From an uncultured Lachnospiraceae bacterium (GTDB taxonomy: Bacteria > Bacillota > Clostridia > Lachnospirales > Lachnospiraceae): a DNA stretch of 24,819 nucleotides. This document shows, in pieces, positions 1 to 7,992 of the stretch (positions within the stretch are counted from its first letter, which is position 1; each line of letters starts with the position of its first letter). The notes beneath the pieces were generated by a model that was not told the origin of the DNA, did no database searches, and worked only from the letters and a program-made list of their open reading frames with translations. The stretch spans positions 1 through 24,819 of the forward strand of contig CAJTSL010000052.1 of the NCBI GenBank assembly GCA_910578845.1, read 5' to 3'. The translations under genes were made by a program, and so were the position numbers.

Positions 1-54
1 TCAGTATAGAGGGGTGGTGGTTATTTTTCTATCCACTATCTTATTTGACACTTA

Positions 55-144
55 CAAAATAAGGAAGCCTTATAGCAATGAAGCCTCAAAATAAAGAAGC
101 CTCATAGCAATGAAACCTCAAAACAATGAAGTTTCATTGCAATG
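55..144. repeat. Short tandem repeat downstream of the helicase gene
   Basis: Two near-identical 32-bp units (55-86 and 87-118) are followed by a degenerate third unit (119-144). Each starts CAAAAYAA and contains AGCAATGAA or a variant. The third unit contains the palindrome CAATGAAGTTTCATTG. The block lies just past the stop of the minus-strand helicase gene. No T-tract terminator is obvious, so its role is unknown. The remaining bases of 1-180 show no gene. Confidence 0.6.
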
Positions 145-180
145 TACTTCTAGTGACATGAAATGAATGATCTTACAACT

Positions 181-3100
181 TCAAAGCTTTCCGCTAAGGT
201 AAGCATATGCGTTTAAGATAGTATTTGTCTGCTTGCCAGCAATAAAATAATAGTCTATTTGCGGGCTGCCTTCCGTATAGAGATAGGAACCATAGGTGGG
301 GATATCGCAGCATAATACGGGGGCGTCGGTAGCCATTAGGATGCCATAGCCTTTGTCGGAAAGGAGAAATGGCAATTCTTTCGCATCTCTTCCATGAGAA
401 ATGTATCTCGCGTTGCCGCTTAGCTTCATGCCATTTGTATCTCGGGTTCCCATAGCATATATAGTTTCATCTTTCGCCCAATTTAGGAATAGCCAGCTTT
501 TGTCCAATTGGTTGTTGATGCCGTTTTCTATTTGGCGGCATTCTTTGAGCCGTTCGGAGAGAAGAAGCTTTTTCTCTCGCGTCAGGTAGCGGATAGCGCC
601 ACTCGCTTTATCGACTTGCAAGCAAAGCTCGTCGGTCATCAACTCAATATTTGCGCCGGTTTCCCGATACATCCAGGTTTTATCGACATAACGGACAGCA
701 ATTTTAGGATGGATCTCATCGGTAGGCTGCGTGCCTTTTGCAAAGGTAATGCGAATGATGGCGTTTCCGATAGGGCTAAGGCGGAGAACGCCATATCGGC
801 TTTGTAGATAGAGGCCATCCGGTTGTTTGGCGCACCATCGTATGGCAAGGTCAATTTTTGAGTGTCCGGCAGGACGGAGCTTTTCAGTCGGCGGCATATC
901 GCCAAAGGAAATGTCCGCTTGAACGATAGAAGACTTGGAAGACGTCAGTGGGCGCTGGTCTGTCTGTATATGCCGGGTAGCTTGTGCGTGTTGGCTTATC
1001 TGCGCATGTCGGTCTGCATTGGCCCGTGCAGTTTGCTGCATTGGTGGCTTTGGTGATGGCGCGTTGGAGCGGTCTGGCTGTCCGCGTGCAATGATGATCT
1101 TCTTCTTAGCAGTATGTGAGCTGCTGGCGGCTCTGGGAGCGGTTTTGCCGGCATTTATATTGATATTTTCCGGTAACGCTTCTTGTGGCATCTCCGGCAG
1201 AGGATCGGTGATCAGGCCAGTAAGGTAGCCTTCGTGTAAGATGCATAATTCATGCAGGGCACGGGTTGCCGCTACATAGAGAAGCTTTGCGTGTCCGTCG
1301 TCTACCGGATAATCTTCTCCGGTAGGAGAGAGGATTAAGACAGCATCAAATTCTAACCCTTTTGTATATTCTACGGGCAATACCATAGTACCGCTCCCGA
1401 AGACGGCTGTTTCTAGATCGCTCGCCATAATCGGGATGTATTGGGAAACCTTGGAGGCGGTTGCCTGTGCGTCAGCTTGATTTCTACATACGATAGCGAT
1501 CGTCTCTAATCCTTGCTGTTGCCAATGTTTACAGACAGCGGCAGCTTCCTGATATAAATCGGAACATTCCGAAATCTGCACTGGATTGCCATGACGGATA
1601 ATTGGTTCTACCGGGTAGATGGAAAACTGCCCATGATGCAGGATATTGGTTGCAAATTCAGAGATTTCTATTGTATTACGGTAGCTTTTCTTCAAAATGC
1701 CAAAGCTATCGGCGGGGTTTTGAAGGAGCAGCGCCTTTAATTCTTCCCAGTCTTTTAAGCCATATCCAAAATGGATATTTTGGGAAATATCCCCCATAAT
1801 AGTATAGGTACAGTCTTTCATACAGAATTGTAAGACCGCATATGCCATCATGCCAAAATCCTGTGCTTCATCAATTACGACATGGTGTGCTTCGCTAATG
1901 ACTTCTGTCTCTTTGACTCTTTTGTAAATATAAGCAAGCGCGGCAAGGTCATAGACGTCGAAGCTTTTATCCGGTATTTCTATTTCGTGGCCTTTCTTCT
2001 TTTGCGCATATAGAAAGTTATGATATAGATTAAATATGGGCTGTTTCCAGTTCTTTTCCCCATATTTGCCGCGGTAGGATTTGAGTATCGCCTTTTGCTC
2101 TTTTTCCGTATAAGAAATATCTTTGCCAAGGAATTCATCTTTTATTTTGGCAAGGAGTCTTTCGTTTAGCATGTTGATCTTGCTTTGGATAGATATGGCA
2201 GGGTTTTGTTGTATATAACGCTCTATCGTATCGGCAGGGACTAATTCTCTTAAGTCTTTTGGATTGAGCATCCCATTGGTATTATCGAAAACGCCGGTTT
2301 TGCCGTTCCGTATGCCTTCTACGAACTGTTTCGGGTTCAGGTAGATGGATGCCCTTGGGATCGTGTCCCATTCTAGTTTACGGCAGAATGCTTCTAAGTC
2401 GAGGAACCATTCTAATGTGCCTTTGATGCTGCTTTTTGCGCTCATTTTGGCAGTTTCTGTAATATGGTATTTTTTCTCGTCCCAATCTTCATAGAGCAGG
2501 CGCACGAATAGCTGTTCCATGGTCATTTGGCGGATGCCGTATACATCTAAATCGGGAAGCACGCCAGTGATATAGTTGAGCAAGATCCGGTTGCTCCCAA
2601 CAATATAGAAATCATCCGGTCTGAAGCGATCCTGATAGTTGTACAGGATGTAGGAGATCCTATGCATGGCAACAGTTGTTTTCCCAGAACCGGCAACCCC
2701 CTGTACGATTACGTTATGGTAGGGGGATTTTCGAATGATGTCATTTTGCTCTTTCTGAATGGTGGCAATGATCTCTCCGAGTACAGCTTGTTTGTTTTTG
2801 GCAAGGTATTTGGTCAACAGTTCATCATTGGCGACAACTTCTGAATCAAAGAAGTCAAGTAAGTTTCCGTCTTCGATCTCATAAGTCCGTTTCATTTTCA
2901 GGTTAATCGGAATCCGCTTGTTGTTTGGGGCAGGGTAACTACATTTTCCTAAGCCGTTTTCATAATAGACATTGGCGACAGGTGCGCGCCAATCAATAAC
3001 TACCCAATGGGTCGTATCTTTGGAGATGCCGCCTTTTCCGATATAAATGGATTCATCCTTATGAAGCGTTTCATCGTGATAGACGATTCTGCCAAAATAG

Positions 3101-3363
3101 GGCTTGTATGCGGCTTTTTCATTTCGTGCGAGCGCGCGCTTCATATGTTCATGCATGGTAATGGTGTTGCTCAAAATGGTATAGACTTCATCATCATTGT
3201 CATGGTAGTGGTCTAGCATTTCCTTAATATCCGCTTGCATTCGGGCGGTTTCTTTGCGATAGTTTTCTATATTGCTATGGACGATTTGGAGCGTATCTTT
3301 GAGATAGGTTTCTTCTTCGCGACGGGACGGATCCTGGCTGTTAGAATCATGATCTTGTTTCAT
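181..3363 (-). CDS. HelD-like UvrD/SF1 helicase fused to a GH31 N-terminal-like domain
   Basis: About 1060 residues. The N-terminus is charged and helical, as in HelD proteins, which release and recycle stalled RNA polymerase. SF1 motifs are intact: Walker A GVAGSGKTT (about 222-230), motif II DEAQ (about 498), SYRNT (about 560), TKGLEFDAV (about 667) and YVAATRA (about 696). A low-complexity Ala/Gln/His/Ser-rich linker (about 735-830) then leads to roughly 225 residues resembling the N-terminal mutarotase-like domain of GH31 glycosidases. The blocks are ETIYAMG, LPFLLSDKGYGILM and a C-terminal YYFIAGKQTNTILNAY. The protein ends where the GH31 catalytic barrel would begin, so no glycosidase activity is expected. 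ATG at 3363 is preferred over an in-frame GTG 9 bases upstream, because AGAGG sits 8 bases before the ATG. The helicase call is firm; the function of the extra domain is unknown. Confidence 0.9.
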   Translation of the reverse strand: MKQDHDSNSQDPSRREEETYLKDTLQIVHSNIENYRKETARMQADIKEMLDHYHDNDDEVYTILSNTITMHEHMKRALARNEKAAYKPYFGRIVYHDETLHKDESIYIGKGGISKDTTHWVVIDWRAPVANVYYENGLGKCSYPAPNNKRIPINLKMKRTYEIEDGNLLDFFDSEVVANDELLTKYLAKNKQAVLGEIIATIQKEQNDIIRKSPYHNVIVQGVAGSGKTTVAMHRISYILYNYQDRFRPDDFYIVGSNRILLNYITGVLPDLDVYGIRQMTMEQLFVRLLYEDWDEKKYHITETAKMSAKSSIKGTLEWFLDLEAFCRKLEWDTIPRASIYLNPKQFVEGIRNGKTGVFDNTNGMLNPKDLRELVPADTIERYIQQNPAISIQSKINMLNERLLAKIKDEFLGKDISYTEKEQKAILKSYRGKYGEKNWKQPIFNLYHNFLYAQKKKGHEIEIPDKSFDVYDLAALAYIYKRVKETEVISEAHHVVIDEAQDFGMMAYAVLQFCMKDCTYTIMGDISQNIHFGYGLKDWEELKALLLQNPADSFGILKKSYRNTIEISEFATNILHHGQFSIYPVEPIIRHGNPVQISECSDLYQEAAAVCKHWQQQGLETIAIVCRNQADAQATASKVSQYIPIMASDLETAVFGSGTMVLPVEYTKGLEFDAVLILSPTGEDYPVDDGHAKLLYVAATRALHELCILHEGYLTGLITDPLPEMPQEALPENININAGKTAPRAASSSHTAKKKIIIARGQPDRSNAPSPKPPMQQTARANADRHAQISQHAQATRHIQTDQRPLTSSKSSIVQADISFGDMPPTEKLRPAGHSKIDLAIRWCAKQPDGLYLQSRYGVLRLSPIGNAIIRITFAKGTQPTDEIHPKIAVRYVDKTWMYRETGANIELMTDELCLQVDKASGAIRYLTREKKLLLSERLKECRQIENGINNQLDKSWLFLNWAKDETIYAMGTRDTNGMKLSGNARYISHGRDAKELPFLLSDKGYGILMATDAPVLCCDIPTYGSYLYTEGSPQIDYYFIAGKQTNTILNAYAYLSGKL

Positions 3364-3417
3364 TAATGACACCTCTCTTTTCTCATTTTGCTGAATATTG
3401 TGGCTTACAGTTTTTGT

Positions 3418-3436
3418 AATTACATGCGCTGTAATT
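3418..3436. promoter_or_regulatory. Candidate operator dyad upstream of the helicase gene
   Basis: A perfect 7-bp inverted repeat, AATTACA and TGTAATT, is separated by 5 bases. It lies about 55 bases before the helicase start codon and inside an A/T-rich promoter-like region. A plus-strand pair TTGTAA (3415) - 17 - TATATT would place this dyad in its spacer; the minus strand offers TACAAT as a -10. The regulator is unknown. Confidence 0.4.
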
Positions 3437-3501
3437 TATATTGTAGCGAAAAGAAAAAAAATTAGTAGACTTTAATTTAGGAATGTGCTAAACTAGATAA
3501 T

Positions 3502-3532
3502 GAAGTATGGGAAAAACCAGACTTCTTTTTTT
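3502..3532 (+). terminator. Orphan Rho-independent terminator on the plus strand
   Basis: The stem GAAGT-A-TGG pairs with CCA-G-ACTTC around a GAAAAA loop and is followed by seven T residues. The T-tract gives polarity on the plus strand only. Both flanking genes are on the minus strand, so it terminates no visible coding gene. It could end a short plus-strand RNA or block antisense transcription. The rest of 3364-3561 shows no gene. Confidence 0.6.
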
Positions 3533-3561
3533 ATGCTAGTATTTAGGCTTCAAAAGGTGTC

Positions 3562-4017
3562 TCAATCCGGGTCATTACGCTCAAGTTCACGCAGTTTGTC
3601 ATTGATTTTCTGGGCCTCTTTGCGATGGTAGAAATAAAAGCAGAGCCAGATTAGGACAAATATGCCGCATGAAAAAAAGAACTGTGCAACGGTATAGAGG
3701 ACTCGCTCCGGGTAAAAAGGGATCCAGTTTAAATAGAGGGCGACCGGATAGAAAACGCCCATTCCGATGATGAAATGTATGAGTATTTTCACGGCATGGG
3801 AAAGGCGGTCAATTTCATAAACAATAGCGGTGGAACCACAGGCAATGCCTACGATCATAGAGCCGATCGCCTGTTTTACAAAATTATCCAATATTTGTGT
3901 GTAGATGTCTTTGGCGCCGATCGCGAAAAAGAAAAGGCAGAACATGACCAAAAAGGTAGAGCCCCATGAGATGCCAAAGAAGAGATATTTTATGATTAGT
4001 TTTGCTGTATTTTTCAT
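3562..4017 (-). CDS. DUF3021 family membrane protein
   Basis: 151 residues with four hydrophobic segments (about 10-33, 45-66, 77-96 and 105-127) and a charged cytosolic C-terminal tail. The size, four-helix layout and position directly behind a LytTR regulator are typical of DUF3021 proteins. These are usually encoded with LytTR regulators and are thought to modulate them from the membrane. Its ATG overlaps the regulator's TAA stop by one base, so the two genes are very likely translationally coupled. Confidence 0.85.
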   Translation of the reverse strand: MKNTAKLIIKYLFFGISWGSTFLVMFCLFFFAIGAKDIYTQILDNFVKQAIGSMIVGIACGSTAIVYEIDRLSHAVKILIHFIIGMGVFYPVALYLNWIPFYPERVLYTVAQFFFSCGIFVLIWLCFYFYHRKEAQKINDKLRELERNDPD

Positions 4018-4463
4018 TATATTCCTAACCTTTCTTTGAAAGATTTCCTGAAGCTTCTGGAAATATGGTCTTCAATCCCATTTTTCATTACCAATTCCAT
4101 TGTTCCATTAAAACTCGCTTCTACATGGCTGATTCGCCGTATATTGACAATCGTAGATTTAGAGATACGGGTAAAGCGATCGCCAAGTATATTCTCTAAT
4201 TCGTATAATGGTTTGTTTAAGACATACCGGTTCTTAAGCTTGTCATAGCAGACAATTTCCCGGTCTTCCGTCCGTAGCAGTTCCAGGCTTGCCGGTTCGA
4301 TAAAATAAGTCTTTTCTTCTTTGATGCCAATTAGCGTCGAAGGGTCTGCGCCTTCTTTCTCCAATAGGGAAATGATTTGAGCGATCACCGGTGTCATTTT
4401 GCTTACATGAAGAACGGCATAGGCGTCCTGGTATTCTGCGCTGATCTTACATTCAACCCTCAT
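4017..4463 (-). CDS. Stand-alone LytTR DNA-binding regulator
   Basis: 148 residues without a receiver domain. The C-terminal two thirds match the LytTR DNA-binding fold: the start of the domain reads EDREIVCYD, followed by LYELENILGDRFTRISKSTI and a terminal SRSFRKSFKERL. ATG at 4463 is preferred over the ATG 6 bases upstream, because GGAGG at 4471-4475 is 7 bases from the former and touches the latter. It forms an operon with the DUF3021 gene. Such pairs commonly control a neighbouring ABC exporter; here only remains of one are found next door. Confidence 0.9.
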   Translation of the reverse strand: MRVECKISAEYQDAYAVLHVSKMTPVIAQIISLLEKEGADPSTLIGIKEEKTYFIEPASLELLRTEDREIVCYDKLKNRYVLNKPLYELENILGDRFTRISKSTIVNIRRISHVEASFNGTMELVMKNGIEDHISRSFRKSFKERLGI

Positions 4464-4538
4464 GAGCATTCCTCCTTTTGCTGCGTTTATTTTAGTAGCC
4501 GGCTGCTTTGTCAGGAACTGCCGGGCAATTTCTATGAA

Positions 4539-4565
4539 GCAAGTTGCTAACTTGCGTCTATTATA
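4539..4565 (-). promoter_or_regulatory. Candidate LytTR-operon promoter with dyad
   Basis: A minus-strand TATAAT (complement of 4560-4565) lies upstream of the LytTR gene. Just downstream of it is a perfect dyad GCAAGTT-GCT-AACTTGC (4539-4555). No good -35 box is seen at the expected distance, which would fit an activator-dependent promoter. Autoregulation is inferred from position only. Confidence 0.45.
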
Positions 4566-4586
4566 TCATAGCTGCGGAAGCGGCGC

Positions 4587-4800
4587 GTGCATTTGGAACG
4601 TGAAAAACGACCTGTTATACATTGGAGTGGCCGCTTGTGCGGGCGTGGTTGTTTCTGTGGACTAGGAGATATAAACGTGGAAGGATTGCGCAAAGCAGAT
4701 CGCGGCAGTATCCGAGTCTTTGGGAAAGACTCTTGGAAGCAGCGGATTCATAAGCTTTCCGGTGGTGAAAAACAGCGCTTATGTGTATCTTGCTTTGTTA
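4587..4800 (+). pseudogene. Remnant of an ABC transporter ATPase
   Basis: A short plus-strand reading frame contains LRKADRGSIRVFGKD, resembling the region after Walker A in ABC-2 type exporters, and the signature motif LSGGEKQRL. There is no Walker A before it and no Walker B or DEPT after it. The frame runs out directly into permease-like sequence in another frame. The remains are therefore internally deleted and non-functional. Confidence 0.65.
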
Positions 4801-5040
4801 CGTTTCGTATTTTGTGATGCTATTTTTGTCAGGAGCAACAATGCCAGATATGTTGTTTCCGAAAAGGTGAAGAAGATAGCCAGTCTTTTGCCAATGACGT
4901 ATGCTGTTGATTTAATGCAAGGCGCCTTTGCAGGAGAGAAGCTGGGAGGATATAGGCGGGAGTTTCTGATATTGGGATTGACGACAATTGTCTTTGTCAT
5001 TGGTGGGAGCGTATTGTATAAGAGGAAAGATTGGACATAG
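4801..5040 (+). pseudogene. Remnant of an ABC-2 type permease (C-terminal end)
   Basis: The plus-strand frame ending at 5040 encodes LLPMTYAVDLMQGAFAGE, then a hydrophobic segment and a terminal LYKRKDWT, which is the usual end of ABC-2 permeases. The upstream part of the permease is missing and the sequence joins directly to ATPase remains. A deletion fusing ATPase and permease remnants explains this. It is probably the former partner of the adjacent LytTR/DUF3021 pair. Confidence 0.6.
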
Positions 5041-5051
5041 TCCAATCTTTC
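5025..5051. terminator. Perfect hairpin between convergent gene ends
   Basis: A 12-bp perfect stem, GAAAGATTGGAC / GTCCAATCTTTC, with a 3-base loop. It overlaps both the stop of the decayed permease and the stop of queT. Neither side has a strong T-tract, so it may be a weak bidirectional terminator or an RNA 3'-end stabiliser. Confidence 0.5.
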
Positions 5052-5613
5052 ATGTTACCGGAAAAAGCTTCTTGGCGTATTTTTCTAAGGTAAAGAGAAG
5101 GATCATGCCCAATATGCCACAGGAGATGACTTCACCTGCGCCTACGGTCAGGGCATAATAACCATAGCAATATGCGATGGATACGCCATCGAGAAGAAAT
5201 CCATATCCGTATATCAGCACTAGCGGAACGATGATAATATTAGCAAGGATTGGCGTAACGGGTGCGCACCATTTCCATTTCCTAAGCGCGTAAGTGCCTA
5301 GTGCGCCGATCAAAGTAGCAAGACTGCCAAAGAGGATATCCGGCAGGATACACCCTGTCAGGATGTTGCTAAGCAGACAGCCGATGAAAAGACCGGGAAT
5401 CGCTGCGGGCGTAAAATAAGGCAAGACAGTAAGCGCTTCGGAGAAACGGATCTGTATGACATGATTGGCAAGACCAAAAGCGTTGGCGATAAAGGTTAGC
5501 ACAACATAGAGTGTGGCGATCATCGCAGCCTGCGTCATCATCGTTACGGAAAAAAGAGGTTGGGTTTGAGCGGTCCTGACAGGAACCGCCTGGTTAAAAG
5601 ATTGTTTTTTCAT
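5050..5613 (-). CDS. queT: QueT-type queuosine precursor transporter
   Basis: 187 residues with about five or six membrane segments. It has the QueT pattern of an early ANAFGLANHVIQIRFSEAL segment and internal PAAIPGLFIGCLLSN, as expected for this ECF-type S-component family. It imports a queuosine precursor such as preQ1 or preQ0 for tRNA modification. Identification is strongly supported by a preQ1-I riboswitch in its leader. The ATG is preceded by GGAG 10 bases upstream, inside the riboswitch tail. It is a single-gene unit with its own promoter. Confidence 0.92.
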   Translation of the reverse strand: MKKQSFNQAVPVRTAQTQPLFSVTMMTQAAMIATLYVVLTFIANAFGLANHVIQIRFSEALTVLPYFTPAAIPGLFIGCLLSNILTGCILPDILFGSLATLIGALGTYALRKWKWCAPVTPILANIIIVPLVLIYGYGFLLDGVSIAYCYGYYALTVGAGEVISCGILGMILLFTLEKYAKKLFPVT

Positions 5614-5623
5614 ATTCTGTTGT

Positions 5624-5667
5624 CTCCTTTAGTTTTGTTTTACGTCAGGAAGGTTTCGAACTGACGT
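5624..5667 (-). promoter_or_regulatory. preQ1-I riboswitch
   Basis: On the minus strand, P1 ACGTCAG / CTGACGT encloses a 12-base loop (TTCGAAACCTTC) and is followed by the A-rich tail AAAACAAAACTAAAGGAG. This is the compact H-type pseudoknot layout of preQ1-I. The tail runs into the GGAG ribosome binding site of queT, so ligand binding should block translation. No terminator stem is seen. Confidence 0.88.
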
Positions 5668-5711
5668 TTTTATTTTCAGGAAATTGAAACTGCCATATTT
5701 CCCGAAGATTA

Positions 5712-5739
5712 ATTATACAGGGAATTGGGGAAAAGTCAA
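5712..5739 (-). promoter_or_regulatory. Promoter of queT
   Basis: On the minus strand TTGACT (complement of 5734-5739), a 16-base spacer and a perfect TATAAT (complement of 5712-5717). Transcription would start about 40 bases before the riboswitch. Confidence 0.75.
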
Positions 5740-5823
5740 GCATTGATTAAGATATATGCTATTTCACACTTATCCGCAGTTTATTTTCCGCAAAATATGA
5801 TAAGAGCTTATGTGTATTCGGGA

Positions 5824-5853
5824 TTGCAATTTTATACTAGTTTACAGTATAAT
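5824..5853 (+). promoter_or_regulatory. Promoter of the FIST-chemoreceptor operon
   Basis: TTGCAA at 5824-5829, an 18-base spacer and a perfect TATAAT at 5848-5853, about 45 bases before the TTG start of the FIST gene. It resembles a housekeeping sigma-A promoter rather than a flagellar sigma-D promoter. Confidence 0.65.
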
Positions 5854-5898
5854 AAAAATTGGTGTAGTATCAACAACAGAGAAGAAAGGAGCAGTATT

Positions 5899-6954
5899 TT
5901 GAAACAATTTTTTGGGATGAGTCAGAGCGGGAGTTTGGAAGAAGCTGTTAAAGGATTGCAAAATCCGCAATTTATCATGCTATTTTCTAATGATGAGCAG
6001 TTTGAGGCGCATGTGAAAGAGTTGGAGCGCCTATATCCCCATATACCAAGCATCGGTTGTATCGGGATGAGTTATGATACACAGGTTGTGGAGAAAGGCG
6101 TTGGGGTCGTAGCGTTTACGGATGGTGTTTCCGCTGCGGCGAATGTCTTAGAAGAGGTATCCACAATGCCGGTAAAATATATTGATCGTTTAGAGAAGGA
6201 TGTCAGAAAGGTGGGCGGAACCTGGCGGGATACGATATGCATTGATCTGTGTTCTGGGAACGATGCCTGTGTGCTTACAACCATGTATAGCGTATTAAAG
6301 CGTGACAATATCTCGCTGGTAGGAGGAACAGGAGATGCTGGCAAGGTTTCTGCCAATGGTAAAGTATATAGTGACGCTGTTGCATATGCAATTATCAGAA
6401 ATAATAACGGCAGGGTTAAAGCGTATAAAGAGAATATTTATCATCAGATGGGAAGCTACTATTTCATCGCGTCTAAGACGGATAAAGCGAATTACATAAT
6501 CGGAGAATTAAACGGCAGGCCTGCGAGACAGGTATATCAGGATATTCTTCATGTGACTGAGAAAGAGATCACTACCCAGACTTTTAAGAATCCTTTCGGA
6601 AAAATCAATGGAAACGATACTTGCATCATATCCATTAAAGAAGTGAATGGGAACGCTTTGACGTGTTTCCGCCAGGTCAATGACTCTGACGTACTGATCA
6701 TGTTGGAACTTGGCGATTATAAGAAGATTGTAAGAGATACCATTCAGTCAATCCGCAGGGATTTCTCCAAAATTTCAGCGGTATTTTCAGTGAATTGCTT
6801 GTTCCGCTATCTGTTGTTCACAGAAAATAATTATATGCATGAATATTTGCAGGAAATGAGCAAATTAGGGAATCATGTCGGTTTGGTAGGATATGGGGAA
6901 CATTATAATAATCAATTTGTGAACCAGTCTATGACATGTGTAGTGTTTGAATAG
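5899..6954 (+). CDS. FIST domain sensory protein
   Basis: 351 residues starting at a TTG with AAAGGAG 7 bases upstream; an upstream in-frame ATG at 5725 precedes the promoter and is unlikely. It has the two-part FIST layout. The N-terminal part includes IPSIGCIGMSYD and a later LVGGTGDAG turn. The C-terminal part ends with IRRDFSKISAVFSVNCLFRYLLF and LVGYGEHYNN. There is no signal peptide or membrane segment. FIST domains are predicted small-ligand sensors that partner with signalling proteins. The downstream chemoreceptor gene begins 14 bases after the stop, so the two products likely work together. Confidence 0.85.
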   Translation: MKQFFGMSQSGSLEEAVKGLQNPQFIMLFSNDEQFEAHVKELERLYPHIPSIGCIGMSYDTQVVEKGVGVVAFTDGVSAAANVLEEVSTMPVKYIDRLEKDVRKVGGTWRDTICIDLCSGNDACVLTTMYSVLKRDNISLVGGTGDAGKVSANGKVYSDAVAYAIIRNNNGRVKAYKENIYHQMGSYYFIASKTDKANYIIGELNGRPARQVYQDILHVTEKEITTQTFKNPFGKINGNDTCIISIKEVNGNALTCFRQVNDSDVLIMLELGDYKKIVRDTIQSIRRDFSKISAVFSVNCLFRYLLFTENNYMHEYLQEMSKLGNHVGLVGYGEHYNNQFVNQSMTCVVFE

Positions 6955-6968
6955 GAGGGAAGAAAACT

Positions 6969-7886
6969 TTGTTTCAGAAAAAATCTAACAAAAAAGAAAA
7001 AAGCTTATATCCTGTGCTACATGTGGCAGACAGCATCAAACGATACCAGCAGGAACTTGTACAGCAGGAAGTGACTTCTTTGCTGGAACTTAGTATGGTC
7101 AGGAGCTCTTTTGGCGGGGTGCTCACCGAAGCTGACAGTTTCCAAGGGACTTTGCAGGACTTTGACCAAACGTTTTCTAACATTAGCCAGGTATCCAGCC
7201 AGTTTGCGTCGGTGAAGCAAGAAATTGACCAGTCTGTATTGCAGGCGCAGGGGGAAGTAGAAGCGCTGAAGAACAGTTCCATTCAGGTGGAAGCACATTT
7301 TGATGAAATGGAAAGCACTTTCATAGAATTTCAAGATGCTGTCAAGAAAATCAGGACTTGTATGAATAAAATTGTATCTATTGCCGATCAGACTAATATC
7401 CTGGCATTGAATGCTTCCATTGAGGCTGCAAAAGCAGGAGAACGTGGAAAGGGATTTTCAGTAGTTGCCAATGAAGTAAAAGTGCTGGCAGATGAGATTA
7501 AGGGGCTGGCAGCGGAAGTAAATTCCGGTATCGGCGATGTAGAGAAAGGAACGGACAAATTAAGCACAAATCTTCACACTTCACAAGAGGCATTAGGGCA
7601 GAGTTTGCATAAAGTAGACGAGACATATGAAATGTTCCGGGACATTACGTCGGCTGCGGAAAGCGCTACTACGGTTCAGGCGGAAATCGACGATGTCATC
7701 CAGGAATCTAAGCTTGCCTTACAGGCATTGTGTGGATACTTTGATAAAATAAAGGGACAGTATCGGGAAGTGGTGCAGCATATTAATCTTGCAAGCCGCT
7801 TGGGGACAACGAAAAGTTCTATGTTCGAGGATTTAGACAATATGTTATCGCAGATCGCGCCTATGATTAATGATTATACGTCTTAG
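6969..7886 (+). CDS. Soluble methyl-accepting chemotaxis protein
   Basis: 305 residues with a TTG start behind AGGAGG (6953-6958), which overlaps the FIST stop codon. The conserved signalling hairpin tip is present (about 134-178: IADQTNILALNASIEAAKAGERGKG in substance, then VVANEVKVLADE). There is no transmembrane segment, HAMP or periplasmic sensor domain, so it is a cytosolic receptor. Input may come from the FIST protein encoded just upstream. The remainder is coiled-coil. It should couple to CheW/CheA encoded elsewhere. Confidence 0.9.
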   Translation: MFQKKSNKKEKSLYPVLHVADSIKRYQQELVQQEVTSLLELSMVRSSFGGVLTEADSFQGTLQDFDQTFSNISQVSSQFASVKQEIDQSVLQAQGEVEALKNSSIQVEAHFDEMESTFIEFQDAVKKIRTCMNKIVSIADQTNILALNASIEAAKAGERGKGFSVVANEVKVLADEIKGLAAEVNSGIGDVEKGTDKLSTNLHTSQEALGQSLHKVDETYEMFRDITSAAESATTVQAEIDDVIQESKLALQALCGYFDKIKGQYREVVQHINLASRLGTTKSSMFEDLDNMLSQIAPMINDYTS

Positions 7887-7895
7887 TATATGGAA

Positions 7896-7937
7896 AGATC
7901 CGGAAAAGAAAGTGAAGGCTTTTCCGGATCTCTTTTT
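7896..7937 (+). terminator. Rho-independent terminator of the FIST/MCP operon
   Basis: A 13-bp perfect stem, AGATCCGGAAAAG / CTTTTCCGGATCT, with a 10-base loop is followed by CTTTTTG. It is strong on the plus strand. On the minus strand only TTTCC follows, so it might partly stop the convergent zinc-ribbon gene as well. Confidence 0.85.
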
Positions 7938-7992
7938 GCTCTATAGGAAATTGCGCCCTATAAAGCAAAACCCTCAGGGGGATCGCACTTTG

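Noticed and set aside
5725..5898. N-terminal extension of the FIST protein from ATG 5725
   Set aside because: It would begin upstream of the promoter at 5824-5853; the TTG at 5899 has a good ribosome binding site and the extension has no FIST similarity.
7950..7992. Second terminator for the minus-strand zinc-ribbon gene at the CCCTCAGGGGG sequence
   Set aside because: The stem is only three or four pairs long and not followed by a clear T-tract.
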